From Ligustrum vulgare (Eukaryota > Streptophyta > Magnoliopsida > Lamiales > Oleaceae), in the NCBI GenBank assembly GCA_963555705.1, contig OY743179.1, positions 25,410,192 to 25,474,191 on the forward strand: a stretch of 64,000 nucleotides of DNA, given 5' to 3'. Below the pieces are notes generated by a model, which worked only from the letters and a program-made list of their open reading frames with translations, made no database searches and had not been told where the DNA came from. This document shows, in pieces, positions 1 to 11,060 of this stretch. Made by a program: the position numbers and the translations under genes. Within the stretch, counting starts at the first letter, position 1. Every line of letters begins with the position of its first letter.

Positions 1-756
1 AGGTATCGGGTGATGATCAACTCCATCACTTAGCCTATAGAAACCATGAGAGTAAGAGATGGGAATTTGGAGATCAAGGTGAAGATATTGATATGTGATC
101 CTCAAATTGGAAGCTTTCATACTTGGAGGGCCTAATTGACAACCATCTTAAAGTTGGAGGACTTAAATGTACAATTATTGTTGTTATTCTTTTATTGTGG
201 ACTATTGATCAAGATCCTATTTTTGAGATTAAGTTGGCAATTAATATATTTTTTGCTTGGGTTCATTTGGCATAATGGAATAGATTAGCCCTCTCCCTCT
301 CCTCTCATGTGAAATCCACCCCGGTTTTTTTTCTCTCTCTTTGAGTTCTTGCACCATGTAGTAAAATATTTTATAGCATAATTGAGTTATTGTATAGGTT
401 AATTGAAAGTGCTATTGTGTAGTATTTTGTGTGGTGATATTGTAGAGAATTGATGTGTGATTTGGTAATTCCTTGAGAAGGAATTGGCGCACAGTTTGTG
501 TGCGAGAATCTTGTAAAAGGAACCCTCATCAAATGGTTTGGCTAGTGGAACGGGCTCGGTCCGGAGCCCCCTAGATGTAGGTGCAATTGACACCGAACTG
601 GGTCACCAAGTTGTGTTCTTCGTTCTTATTTTCATTTCTTGATTTTTTTCGTATGTTATCCGTGATTATCACAAAATTGGGACACGAAATTTCGAACATG
701 AATGAAAACAAAGAGATGAATAAGACTTACCGCTCGATCATCCGAGATCGTTTACG
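1..756. repeat. Possible degraded LTR remnant, no gene
   Basis: No convincing coding sequence is seen. The stretch around 480-640, with a 'wrote-over' look of short G+C-rich phrases followed by a drop to T-rich DNA, resembles the 3' end (R-U5) of plant copia LTRs. No partner LTR or TSD is visible in the window, so this is a weak call. The short ORFs here look like chance reading frames. Confidence 0.3.
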
Positions 757-1325
757 CCTCCAAAAATGCTTTTTAAAGTCTTAGTGCTGTTTTTGTCATT
801 TAGTTTATTTCGAATACTTTTAATTATAATTGATTTATACTAGGTTTTTATGTTTTAAACCCGATAAATAAAGTGTGTCCCATTTGTTTTCATATCTTTC
901 AATTAATATATCTGAGTTTATTTTTATTTCTATAGTGGATTCCAGTTTTTTATAATTTTAAGATTTTCGATTGAACTCCTTGCTTCACGCTGCGTTATCG
1001 TGACATTGAGCAATTAAGTCACTGTTCCTTGATTAAAAAAATAAATTACACCTCTTCTTTCAACCAAAAATATTGAGGCGAGAATCCTTAACAAAGATAC
1101 AAGGCCATGAGTCTTAACAAAAAGGGAAAATTACTCAAAACCGTGGTTAGATCCTTTTACATGATTGTGAACAAATTATTTATGATCAACTTATAAGTTG
1201 TGTCATACAGTACTTTTCAACGCAAGTATCCAACTTATACTATTGCAAGTGATCATAGGCACTTTAATTCGCATACTCGATAATAAATAAATAATAATAT
1301 TAGATTTTATTTGTTATAAAATATT
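757..1325 (+). repeat. Local duplication, copy A, first block
   Basis: This block aligns by eye to 14617-14925 plus 16020-16300, with scattered substitutions. Shared landmarks are the run around 765-800 (matching 14630-14665), the CATGACATTGAGCAATTAAG-type phrase near 1000 (near 14870), and the stretch from about 1060 starting CTTTCAACCAAAAATATTGA (near 16019). Copy B holds about 1.1 kb (14926-16018) that copy A lacks. No coding potential is apparent. Confidence 0.75.
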
Positions 1326-1326
1326 A

Positions 1327-1596
1327 CTCCATCATTTCCAATTATATAGGCTATATTTCCTTTTTTCTCTTGTCCCAATTATATAGACATGTTTCTTTAT
1401 TAAAAAGTATTTATTTTGTTTGTTTACTAATTTACCTCTATTGATTACTTTCAATAATAATAGTTTTGATACTTAAATAAAGGTAAGTTGAGAATTTTCT
1501 TTATAAAAATTATATTTTCAATAACATTAAATATGTTTTCTTAATTTGCGTGAAAAGTTAAATAAACCTATATATATATAATTGAGATGGAGTGAG
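1327..1596. mobile_element. Stowaway-like MITE with TA target duplication
   Basis: A 270-bp AT-rich insert is bounded by TA dinucleotides at 1325-1326 and 1597-1598. Its ends are imperfect inverted repeats: the left starts CTCCATCATTTCCAATTATA, and the right, read in reverse complement, starts CTCACTCCATCTCAATTATA. The duplicated copy B at about 16295-16315 has the same flanks with a single TA and no insert, so it serves as an empty site. Size, TA duplication and terminal repeats fit Tc1/mariner-derived Stowaway MITEs. There is no coding capacity. Confidence 0.85.
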
Positions 1597-1598
1597 TA

Positions 1599-1658
1599 TT
1601 TTATCACAACAACATATATACTATATGGGCACACAACCCCGCAAGTTGTTGTTGGGAT
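1599..1658 (+). repeat. Local duplication, copy A, second block
   Basis: This block follows the MITE and matches about 16310-16350 (shared phrase TATATGGGCACACAACCCC). Homology stops near 1658, where copy A carries about 1.1 kb (1659-2746) that copy B lacks. Confidence 0.7.
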
Positions 1659-2746
1659 CATGACTATGCTCCGCCCAAGCCTGCTAAGTCATAGAAACGT
1701 GGAATTTTTTAAACAACTATATTTCTTAAACACTTCTAAAATATAATCTACAATTCAGATTGACACAACGTGTGTACTCATGAAATGTACTAAACAACAA
1801 ATAATAGGCTCCCCGTTCCATATCGTCGACTTCTCCTGCTGTAGTATTATTAAAATGTGTTATCCCGGAACATTTTCACTAATTGGACGGGATTTCATGT
1901 AAGGAAAGTAATTGGATTGATGACCCTCACCATCGAAAGCGGTAGCTGTATCATCCATACCGTGACCAATAAGCGTATACGGCTTCTCTTTACATATAAC
2001 GAAACGGTCGGCTTTGTTCATATTTTTCATCCAAGTCTTGGGATCGTTGACACTTCTAGAAAATATTTCGGTCACTAGCGAAACGCAATTTCCTGATCTT
2101 CAATAATATATAATCCACATGTAAAATGATAATCTTGTTTGTTAATTGATTTGAATATTAATTAATTTCTATGAATAACTTATGATCTATAAAGGGACGA
2201 TTTAAGGATTATTTGTGATCATTAAATTTTTTATTTATTTTATTTTTTTATTTTACCACTTATTTTTTGTGGATGAAATCTCTTAATTGAATTTTGGACA
2301 ATATACATTCTTTGCAAATTGATTAGAAATTTAAAAAGAAACATCTTTCATTACTTTAAAAAGAAAGATGATGTTGGATCATGAAGTAACAAAAATTTAC
2401 CGCAAGAAACTCATATTTCAAGTAAAAGATCAACGACTTAAGACGAAAGTACTGTTCAGACATTACAAAGTAATAATCTATATTATAAACGTAATCCTGT
2501 AAAGAGTATCTCAATATCACACTATTCAATTGACAAACAAGATAAGGTTCGAAGAACATATGTAGAAATGGGATCATTTCAACATATATATGACTATCCT
2601 TATATTAGATTTGGAACTCAAAATCGTCGATTTCAATCCTCTTAATTCAAAAAAAAAAAAAATATTCAAGTGCAGAGGGAGCCTCCCCCTCCACCCCCAT
2701 TTTTTCTAGCCCACTACAATTCAATTTCCTAGCGCCACCCCTGGTT
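1659..2746. other. 1.1-kb segment present only in copy A
   Basis: Copy B continues directly from the sequence equivalent to 1658 to that equivalent to 2747, so this segment is an insertion in A or a deletion in B. No clear TSD or terminal repeats are seen. It holds the ORF fragment described at 1860-2097. The rest (2100-2640) is AT-rich without convincing coding sequence. Confidence 0.5.
1860..2097 (-). pseudogene. Unrecognised exon-like ORF fragment
   Basis: An open minus-strand frame runs from about 2097 to a stop at 1860, about 78 codons. It has balanced amino-acid use and a hydrophilic middle (for example a stretch around NDPKTWMKNMNKAD) followed by a short run containing IGHGMDD. It reads more like real protein than the AT-driven frames around it, and codon use is less AT-skewed than the flanks. 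There is no in-frame ATG near its start, so it could be a last exon or a captured or dead gene fragment inside the segment found only in copy A. I do not recognise the family. Confidence 0.3.
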
Positions 2747-3000
2747 AGGATACCTTCATGGTGGTGATTGTGGATCGAGCTTTGTAGAGTTAGGAGTTGA
2801 TTGTGGTGCGTAGGACAAGTAACTAAGCCCTTTCCTTCGTGGTCACCATTGGCCAGCTTTTTGCACATTTGATGATCATTGGTGAGTTGTCAAATATGGG
2901 GTATTGAAGCGTCCATCCCTACATAGGTGAGTCCTCTGAGGTAAGGGGTTAAACTCTTAGTTTTCGCATTCAAATATAGTGTCGTTTTCATACTTTACAT
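2747..3000 (+). repeat. Local duplication, copy A, third block
   Basis: This block matches about 16350-16599, sharing GGATACCTTCATGGTGGTGA, TTTGCACATTTGATGATCAT and CCCTACATAGGTGAGTCCT. Homology ends at GTTTTCATA, where copy B is interrupted by element 3. Confidence 0.8.
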
Positions 3001-3085
3001 TCAATCTTCTTCTAGTAACCTCCTTCAATAGAGGAGAAGAGGCACACGATATCACTTATACTTTTGAACAGGGCCGACCTTGGCC

Positions 3086-3235
3086 CAAGGACAACTATGT
3101 CATTGCTCATTTTTGGATACTTGAATTTCTGTGGTGAATCTATTTAAAAAATAATAAAATTCCCCCAAAAATTGCTCCTCCCCTCTTGAGCTAGTACTAG
3201 GTACATTAGAATTCTTTATTCTCTCATCTGACTTA
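3086..3235 (+). repeat. Local duplication, copy A, fourth block
   Basis: From CAAGGACAACTA at 3086 the sequence matches 22068 onward in copy B, to about 3235/22235. The 85 bp between 3001 and 3085 has no match in B, where element 3 now lies, so it was probably lost together with the missing end of that element. Confidence 0.65.
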
Positions 3236-3809
3236 CCCTTTGTTTGACCACTTTTTATAGCTTTTTTTTCACAGTACTCAATTTTAACCACACATTTTAA
3301 CAATAAAAATATTCTACACATAAACTCAAAACATTTTTCTCATTCTCAATCACGCAATATCTCATCAATCAATATTCAAAACTTTTTCTTCCCAAATAAT
3401 GAGAATCAAACATGGGCTTAGTCTCTTACTTCCCACTTTCTCCCTCTAACTATGTGCTTCCATTTTCACTTCTAAATCATTACAAATCCAAGACTTCCAT
3501 AAATTAATGAGCTTTTTCTCCAACTCCATGGTTCAACTGATAAGGTCATAACGAGGTTGAGGATTTTTGTGATTCATGTGATAGGAATTCGAGGAACAAG
3601 ATTAAAAACTCTTAAAAATCCTATCATAAAAAGATTCAAGTGTTTGCATTGCATCAACGTCTATCGAAGAAAAAGCAAAAGTAATTCACATAGTTTAGCA
3701 TATTTTTTTGTAATAATATCAATATATTCTTAATACTTATAATAAATTATTTCAATTTATTTAAAGTTTGTGCATTATTATTTTTGTTGAATGTGACATA
3801 TTGGATGTG
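3236..3809. other. Non-coding AT-rich stretch
   Basis: Nothing supportable is seen: no long ORF, no inverted-repeat element, no RNA gene. It forms the left flank of the first complete copia element. Confidence 0.5.
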
Positions 3810-3814
3810 TTTTC

Positions 3815-4540
3815 TATTATGAAATGTTGTTCAAATATATTTATAAAGTTGAAAAGGTGCAAGAACAGGTCCAAGAAGTGCGAAAACCGGACCAAATACA
3901 ACTGGATGGACCAATTGGTCCTGATCGAACCTGGGGGTCCGGCCAAAAATGAAAACCACGCGATCGCGTGGTTAGTGGTCCTGCGATCGCGTGGTTACAC
4001 GGTTTGGAAATTGTTCAAAATTACAGGGCTTCACGCGATCTCGTGAGTCTAGTACTGCGCGATCGCGTGGAGATAAAATTTGACCGTTGGAGAAAATTTT
4101 CAGATTTTCTCATGCACCTTTTCAACAACTTTTGGCACTCTTTCATGAAGAGTTGTGTAGATCATGAATTGTGGTGATGAAATTCTATAAATAGGCATAG
4201 AATTCATAGTTTTAAACAACATTTTGATCATAATACATTCAATTGTGATTATCATCCCAAACTTTGATCTTCTATACTTAGAATCTTCCAAATTTGTTCT
4301 TCTTGTTCATCTTCTCCAAGTTTATCAATTGTGTTATTTGAGACTTGAAATCCGCTAAAGCAATTTGCTTGGAGAAAAGCCTTCTTATTATGAGAGGGCG
4401 CAAATTCCGCTTTTAGGATAGCATTCTTTGCGATTCAAGTCATTTTGTAATTTTTGCTTTCTTCTTGATTCTTTGTTTTCAAGTTTGTGTCAACTTCATT
4501 TCAAGCGGATATTTCACTTGAGAAAGAAATTTTCTCAACA
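3815..4540 (+). repeat. 5' LTR of copia element 1
   Basis: This 726-bp repeat pairs with 8621-9382. It begins TATTATGAAATG where the 3' LTR has TGTTATGAAATG, so the terminal TG has mutated, and it ends TTTTCTCAACA. A TATA-like CTATAAATAG lies at about 4184. U3 carries a cluster of GCGATCGC palindromes (3959-4072) and GGTCC/GGACC-type inverted motifs (3870-3945). Confidence 0.92.
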
Positions 4541-4560
4541 ATCTAAAAGCGAAATTTTGA

Positions 4561-5540
4561 ATGGAAACCAAAGGGGACACAACCATGGCTACAATCAAGT
4601 TGATGAATCAAGATTTGGTTCGCTTGGATCGCTTTGATGGTACCAACTTCACAAGGTGGCAAGACAAAATCAAGTTTCTACTAACGGCGCTGAGAATCTT
4701 CTACATTCTTGATCCTAATTTGGAGGACTTGCCCGAACCTTCAGATAAAGATACCGAACAAGCAAGGATCAATCGAAAGAAGCGAGAAGAAGATGAACTC
4801 ATTTTTCGTGGTCATATATTGAATGCACTTTCGGATTGTCTCTATGACTTGTACACCAACAATAAATCTGCAAAAGAGATTTAGAATACACTTGAAAATA
4901 AGTACAAGACCGAAGAGGAAGGAACTACAAAACTCCTTATAACAAGGTATTTTGATTTTAAATTTTTGGAAAATGTTCCCCTATTACCCCAAGTACATGA
5001 ATTGCAAGTGATTGTCAATAAACTAAAAGCGGTGAAGATAGAACTTTCGGAATCATTTCAAGTATGAGCAATTATTGCAAAATTGCCTTCTACTTGGAGA
5101 GGATATAGGAAGAAAATTCTTCACAACTCCGAAGAATTTTCAATGGAGCAAATTCAAAAAATCTCCGAATTGAGGAAGAGTCGAGGGCAAGAGATGGGAT
5201 TGAGAATTCCCATGTTGGCACTTCTAAAGCCAATGCCGTGAAGAACAACAAAGTGACCAAAGTAAACAAGAAAAAGTTTACTAGCAACAACAACAACAAA
5301 TTCAAAAAGAAGCCCAAGGGAGAATGCTTTGTTTGTGGAAAATTCGGCCACTTTGCGAAAGATTGCCGACATAAAAAACAAAGCAATTTTGGAGGCAAGG
5401 CTAATTCCATTGACAAGAATGAAAATATTGCTACTATAAGCGAAGTAAATTCTGTCAAAGGAAATATTTCGAGATGGTGGCATGATACTTGCGCTACTGT
5501 TCATGTTTGCTATGACAAATCCCTATTCAAGACCTATTAA
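4561..5540 (+). pseudogene. Copia element 1 gag with zinc knuckle and protease start, broken
   Basis: The frame opens at ATG 4561, only 20 bp after the LTR, and reads through 4881 with a gag-like start (a FDGTNFTRWQDKIKF motif near residues 24-38). A TAG at 4882-4884 sits where relatives have a Trp codon. Gag-like sequence continues with further stops (for example near 5066) and a frameshift around 5160. The 5238-5540 frame carries a CCHC knuckle (CFVCGKFGHFAKDC, about 5325-5370) and the start of the protease (WWHDTCATVHVC, in place of the usual D-T/S-G-A). The protein would package element RNA; it is not functional here. Confidence 0.8.
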
Positions 5541-6535
5541 GAGATTGATGAAGGTCAACAAATTCAAATGGGAAATGAACATTGTTCAAAAGTCATAGGC
5601 AAAGGGAATGTTGATCTTCAATTCACATCCGGAAAAGTTGTAATTCTTACAAATGTCTTACATGTGCCGGATATGAATAGAAACCTTGTAAGTGGTGATT
5701 TGTTGGGAAAATCGGGCGTGAAATGTATTTTTGAGTCGGGAAAACTTGTATTATCCCGAAATGGTTTCTTTGTTGGTAAAAGCTATTCCACTAATGAGAT
5801 GGTCAACTTGTGTACTATTGACAATGCAATCAATAAAATAAATTCTTCTTACTTTGTGTGTTCTTTAAATTTATGGCATGATATATTAGGATATATTGGA
5901 TATTCTACTTTGCATAGAATGATTAGAAATGACATGCTATCTTGTGATTTTACAAAGAATGAAAAATGTGAAATTTGCACTAGGTAAAAAATGATTAAAA
6001 AACATTTCCAAAGTGTAGAAAGATCATCCAATATTCTTGACTTAGTTCATACCAACATTTGTGAACTTAATGGCATGTTAACTAGGGGTGGTAATAAATA
6101 TTTTATCACTTTCATTGATGATTATTCTAGATTTTGTTATGTTTATCTAATGAAACATAAAAATGAGGCTTTTCATATGTTTAAAGCATATAAAAGTGAA
6201 GTAGAAAATCAAAAGGATAAAAGGATTAAAATTCTTAGAAGTGATAGAGGTGGTGAATACTTTTCTAAAGATTTTGATATCTTTTGTGAAGAATATGGTA
6301 TTTTACACCAATGTAGTGCACCTAGAACACCGAAACAAAATGGCTGGTAGAAAGGAAAAATAGAATCTTAGTTGAGATGATAAATGCTATGCTAACAAGG
6401 TCTAAATTGCCTAATAACTTTTGGGGAGAGGCATTATATACTGCATGTCATATACATAATAGAATTCCTTCTAAGAAACTTTAAGTTTCACCTTATGAAT
6501 TGTGGAAAGGTCGGAAGCCTAACATTGGATATTTT
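5541..6535 (+). pseudogene. Copia element 1 protease/integrase region, broken
   Basis: The 5568-5987 frame carries the end of the protease and the start of integrase with an HHCC-type zinc region (LWHDILGYIGYSTLHR ... CEIC). The 5991-6350 frame carries the integrase core (FITFIDDYSRFCYVY, then SDRGGEY and PKQNGW). A stop follows at 6348-6350, then remnants up to a short stretch reading ELWKGRKPNIGYF. After this, near 6536, the sequence jumps directly to the RT leader, so the integrase C-terminus and the following linker are deleted compared with the related element at 16.6-22.1 kb. Confidence 0.8.
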
Positions 6536-8060
6536 AAAGAAGCAATGACTTCTAGAGATAGCACATTTTGGAATGATGCTATCAATGATAAAATGGATTC
6601 TATAATGTCCAACAATACTTGGAAGATTATTGATTTACCGGCTGGATCAAAAGCCATTGGTTGCAAGTGAGTATTTCGAAGGAAATACAATACCGATGGT
6701 TCGATCCAAATCTATAAAGCAAGATTAGTTGCTAAAAGTTTTCGACAAAAGGAAGGAATATATTATTTTAACACTTAAGTACCCGTGGCTAGGATCACTA
6801 CTATTAGAATTCTTTTTGCATTATCTTCTATATATGACTTACATGTGCATCAAATGGATGTGAAGACTGCATTTTTAAATGAGAATTAGATGAAGAAGTT
6901 TACATGGAACAACCGGAAGGTTTTGTTCTTCCGGGTAATGAAAATAAAGTTTGTAAACTTGTTAAATCACTATATGGTTTAAAACAAGCTCCTAAAAAAT
7001 GGCATGAGAAATTTGATAATGCAATTATGTCTTTTGATTTTTCACACAATGTGGTAGATAAATGTTTATATATTAAAATTTGTTATAACGTGTAATATTT
7101 GTGTGCTTATATGTGGATAACATGATGATTATAAGTAATCACATGGATGTAATAAAAGAATCTAAAAGGTTTCTATCATCAACATTCAAAATGAAAGATA
7201 TTGGTCAAGTAGATACCATATTGGGCATAAAAGTGATCAAGAATGAGTTGGGGTATGCATTAATCCAATCACATTATATTGAGAATGTGATTGAAAAGTT
7301 CAAACATTTGAACATTAAAGAGGCAAATACTCCATTTGATTCAAGTATTAAACTTGTAAAGAATGTTGAAAGGGCTATTGGGCAACTCGAATATGCAAGT
7401 GCAATTGAGAGTCTAATGTATACAGTTCAATGCACAAGACCGGATATTGCATTTACCGTGAGTAAACTTAGTAGGTTTACTATCAATCCAAGTGTTGAGC
7501 ATTGGAAAGCGATTGGAAGAGTTCTTGATTATCTAAAGAGAACTAAAAACCTTGGACTTCAATATTCCAAGTTTTCAGCAATACTAGAAGGATATACCGA
7601 TGCGAGTTGGATATCAAATGCTGGAGAAAATAAATCAACCTCGGGATGGTTGTTTACACTTGGAGGTGGTGCTGTTTCTTGGATATCAAATAAACAAACA
7701 ATGATCACACATTCCACCATGGAATCCGAGTTTGTTGCACTAGCCGAAACTGGAAAGGAAGCAGAGTGGCTTAAGGATCTTCTTTATGAAGTTCCACTAG
7801 ATACGAAGAATGAGTCTTCAATATCTATACTATGCGATAGTCAAGATACTCTAGCAAGGACTTATAACGAAGTCTACAATGGAAAGTCTAGACATATGAG
7901 TCTTAGACATGATTACATAAGAAAATTAATAAAGGATGGAATAATATCACTTACCTATGTGAGGTCTAGTGAAAATTTGGCCGATCCATTCATAAAACCA
8001 CTTACCAAAGAGTTGGTAAGACAAACATCGAGTAGGATGGGGCTAAAACTCCTATTATAA
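6536..8060 (+). pseudogene. Copia element 1 reverse transcriptase and RNase H, broken
   Basis: RT fragments are seen at 6536-7095 with several stops (QMDVKTAFL near 6858, [15 protein letters not shown] near 6975). The 7101-8060 frame (319 codons) is open and carries the RT active-site region as YVDNMMI (the second Asp of YVDD is Asn) and a full RNase H ([28 protein letters not shown]). It ends in the usual C-terminus at 8060. The long open 3' part beside a ruined 5' part is typical of an ageing copy. Confidence 0.85.
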
Positions 8061-8620
8061 ATTTACCAATGATGGAAACCCCACCTGTCATTACGAAATG
8101 AGTAATTCACGGGGTCAAAGGGTAACAACAAGTCATTTGATAAGTGAATTGTTGCAGCACTTAGAAAATAATTTAAAGACCCTATCCTAAGGATGTAAGT
8201 GCTGGGGTAACTGTTTTGGAGGGTTGAATAAATCTTAAAGAAATTCAGTACTTAGTACAAGTGTCTTTAAAAGTTACCAAGACATTGTAAGAATTTCTCC
8301 TATATGAACTTAGAAGTGGTGCCGCTTCAAGTAAGGTTTTGGAGTTACTTTCTGAAAAGTTCATGAACTCGGATGGGCGCAAGGCCATTAACGAGCCAAA
8401 GTAAAATTGTGTGGAACGTATTGAGCAAGAATGTTTACGTGTGCGATATCACCAGTAATGTCATAAGAGATAACTGGTTCAAAGCCAATGCTACATGGGA
8501 TCTCGAGAATTACTTTGCAATATTTACATTAATATAAGGTTAAAATCGAAAGATACATTATTTATGCATGGCATTGTTATGATTCTAAGTTGAGTTCATA
8601 TATTTGAACAAGTGGGGGAT
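8061..8620 (+). other. 3' untranslated region and polypurine tract of copia element 1
   Basis: This is about 560 bp of non-coding sequence between the pol stop and the 3' LTR. The polypurine tract AAGTGGGGGAT (8610-8620) directly precedes the LTR start TGTTATG at 8621. Confidence 0.8.
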
Positions 8621-9382
8621 TGTTATGAAATGTTGTTCAAATATATTTATAAAGTTGAAAAGGTGTAAAAACCGGTCTAAAATATGAAGAACCGGTCCAA
8701 GAAGTGCGAAAACCGGACCAAATACAACTGGACGAACCAATTGGTCCGGACCGGACCTGGAGGTCCGGCCAAAAACGAAAACCATGCGATCGCGTGGTTA
8801 GTGGTCAAGTGATTGTGTGGTTACACGGTTTGGAAACTGTTCAAAATTACAGGGCTTCACGCGATCACGTGAGTCTAGTACCGCGCGATCGCGTGGAGAT
8901 AAAATTTGACCGTTGGAGAAAATTTTCATATTTTCTCATGCACATTTTCAACAACTTTTGGCACTCTTTCATGAAGAGTTGTGTAGATCACGAATTGGAG
9001 TGATGGAATTTTATAAATAAGTATAGAATTCATGGTTTTAAACAACATTTTGATCATCATATATTCAATTGTGATTATCATCCCAAACTTTGATCTTCTA
9101 TTCTTAGAATCTTTCAAATTTGCTCTTCTTGTTCCTATTCTCCAAGTTTATCAATTGTACTATTTGATACTTGGTTTGAGACTTGAAATCTGCTAAAGTA
9201 ATTTGCTTGGAGGCCATTTAGCATTCTCATTACGAGAGAGCGCAAATTTCGCTTTTAGGATAACATTCTTTGCGATTCAAGTCATTTTGTAATTTTTGAT
9301 TTCTTCTTGATTCTTTGTTTTCAAGTTTGTGTCAACTTCATTTCAAGCGGATATTTCACTTGAGAAATAAATTTTCTCAACA
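8621..9382 (+). repeat. 3' LTR of copia element 1
   Basis: This 762-bp repeat starts TGTTATGAAATG and ends TTCTCAACA, followed by the TSD TTTTC at 9383-9387. Compared with the 5' LTR it has extra bases near 8660-8690 and 9165-9180 and many point differences. The GCGATCGC-containing motifs are kept (about 8787 and 8884). One degenerates to GTGATTGTGTGG at 8811, consistent with CpG decay. Confidence 0.92.
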
Positions 9383-9387
9383 TTTTC

Positions 9388-9991
9388 TATATTGACTGTG
9401 ATTAATTTTGTGAGAAAGTGATTGTTTGTCACCAAAATTGTATGAACGCTGATTGTTTGTTATCACTTATCAAGTCGATGTTAAGTGTGACCAGTCATGT
9501 GTTAATTGGGGTTATTTGTACCAGATCATTATAATATATTAAAATCAGGCCATATTTTACCGAATGAAGGTAACAGAATATAAAAAACAGGTTACATTTT
9601 TCCAAAAGGAGGTCAAAGAACACCAAAATATAAGGTCCCAAAAGCCGCATTCAAAGTATATTAAACATACCATACATTATATTCATATGGAAAGCATTTA
9701 CATTAAAAAAAAAGTAAAAAATAAAAAAAAAATGAAGTGCACACTCAGGATTCATATTCGAGGATTTGTTATTTAGGAGTTTAGTTATTATCCATATTTT
9801 ATTTACGGTTTTAAATATGAATTTTATGTCTAAAGAAAATAGATTGAATTCAAATTAATAAAAAATCTTGAGAAGTTTTTAAATAATTCTCTCTATTTTA
9901 TATTTTATATTTCAAGTCAACAAATTTAAGCTTTATGAGAATTTATTCTTTTTATAATCTTCTGCTACGTCAAATTAGCCTAGCCACAAAT
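9388..9991. other. Non-coding AT-rich stretch between two copia elements
   Basis: No gene or RNA is supported. It holds A-rich runs (about 9700-9735). It is the continuous sequence into which element 1 (left) and element 2 (right) were inserted. Confidence 0.5.
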
Positions 9992-10053
9992 TGTTAGGAA
10001 GAAATAATTGTCATATATTCATTCCATCTTTAATTGTCATATATTCATTCCAA
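9992..10053 (+). repeat. Stub of the 5' LTR of copia element 2
   Basis: The first ~45 bp match the start of the 3' LTR at 14288. The phrase TGTCATATATTCATTCCA then occurs a second time (9999 and 10031 areas), and the sequence runs into gag. This is a deletion that removed about 170 bp of LTR and the primer binding site. Confidence 0.7.
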
Positions 10054-10079
10054 CATTAACTCCCAGCCACCAGTTATTC

Positions 10080-11060
10080 CCTTCCAGTCACCACCAATAG
10101 CACCAGCCCCTGTCTGAATTAATGTACTGGCTCAAATTCCCTTAAAGCTCACCTCCACGAACTATACTTCTTGGCGGGTTCAGTTTCACACCTTGCTCCT
10201 TGGCTATGACTACATGAAGTTTATCGACAAATCCGCCCCTTGCACGTCTGCCACCATTGGACAAGATGGAACTACAATTCCCAATCCAGATTTCTCGTAC
10301 TGGATCCGTCACGATCAGCTCCTACTCAATGCTATAATAGGCTCACTCTCTCCATCCATTGTCCCCTTTGTGGCTACATCAAAATCTGCCCGTGAAGCAT
10401 GGACAACCTTGAGAAATATATACGCCAAACCTTCCCGTGGTCGCATTATGCAATTAATATCACAACTTGCCAGTCTGACCAAAGGCTCAAGTCCCATTAC
10501 AGAATATTTGCAGAATATCAAGAGCAAGATAGATGAACTTGCCTTAATAAATGCTCCGGTTCATGGTGAAGACCTTACCATTAAAATTATTGATGGCCTC
10601 CTCGATGAATTTAAGGAACTTGCAGCAGTTGTCTGTGCTCGTGATACACCGATCAGCTTTGATGAGTTGCATGAAAAGCTCATCAATTGTGAATCTTATG
10701 TCTCCTAAGAGTCAAAATCTCAATTCCCCACTACTGCCTACTATACAACCAAGCAGCCAAATTTCTGCTACAACCCACATCCATCCAGACACAAACACAA
10801 AAACAATGCTCGTTGGAACTCCTCTTCAACTCAGCCCCTTCAGCTGCACCCAATTCAGCCACAACACCAACCAAACTCCCCCAATTCCAACTCCACTCCA
10901 CGCCCTTACCGTGGTTTCTGCCAACTTTGTTCTGAACAAGGCCATCCTGCCCGTCGATTCCCATATTACTCCTGCACTCCAGCCCCAGGTAGCAACCGTT
11001 CTCACTTTCCTTCCAACAATCCACGTCCCTCATTTTCCTCTCCAGTGGCACACTATACAC
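10080..11060 (+). pseudogene. Copia element 2 gag, broken
   Basis: The gag frame is readable from about 10140 (STNYTSWRVQFHTLLLGYDY) into the open frame 10193-10708. That frame has the usual UBN2-type features (SKSAREAWTTLRNIYA, then VHGEDLTIKIIDGLLDEF). A stop TAA at 10706-10708 and a frameshift follow. Ser/Pro/Thr/Gln-rich linker remnants continue in another frame to about 11060. No clean zinc knuckle is recognised, although a CQLCSEQGHPARR-like remnant appears to lie near 10920-10950. Confidence 0.75.

Larger units (their letters stand above)
3815..9382 (+). mobile_element. Ty1/copia retrotransposon 1, both LTRs, degraded
   Basis: A complete-length element is flanked by the 5-bp duplication TTTTC (3810-3814 and 9383-9387). 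The LTRs are 3815-4540 and 8621-9382. Domain order is gag, zinc knuckle, protease, integrase, RT, RNase H, which is the copia order, and protein flavour is TNT1-94-like. Many stops and frameshifts plus an internal deletion near 6536 make it non-autonomous. The LTRs have diverged visibly by indels and substitutions, so the insertion is old. It is probably silent now. Confidence 0.92.
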
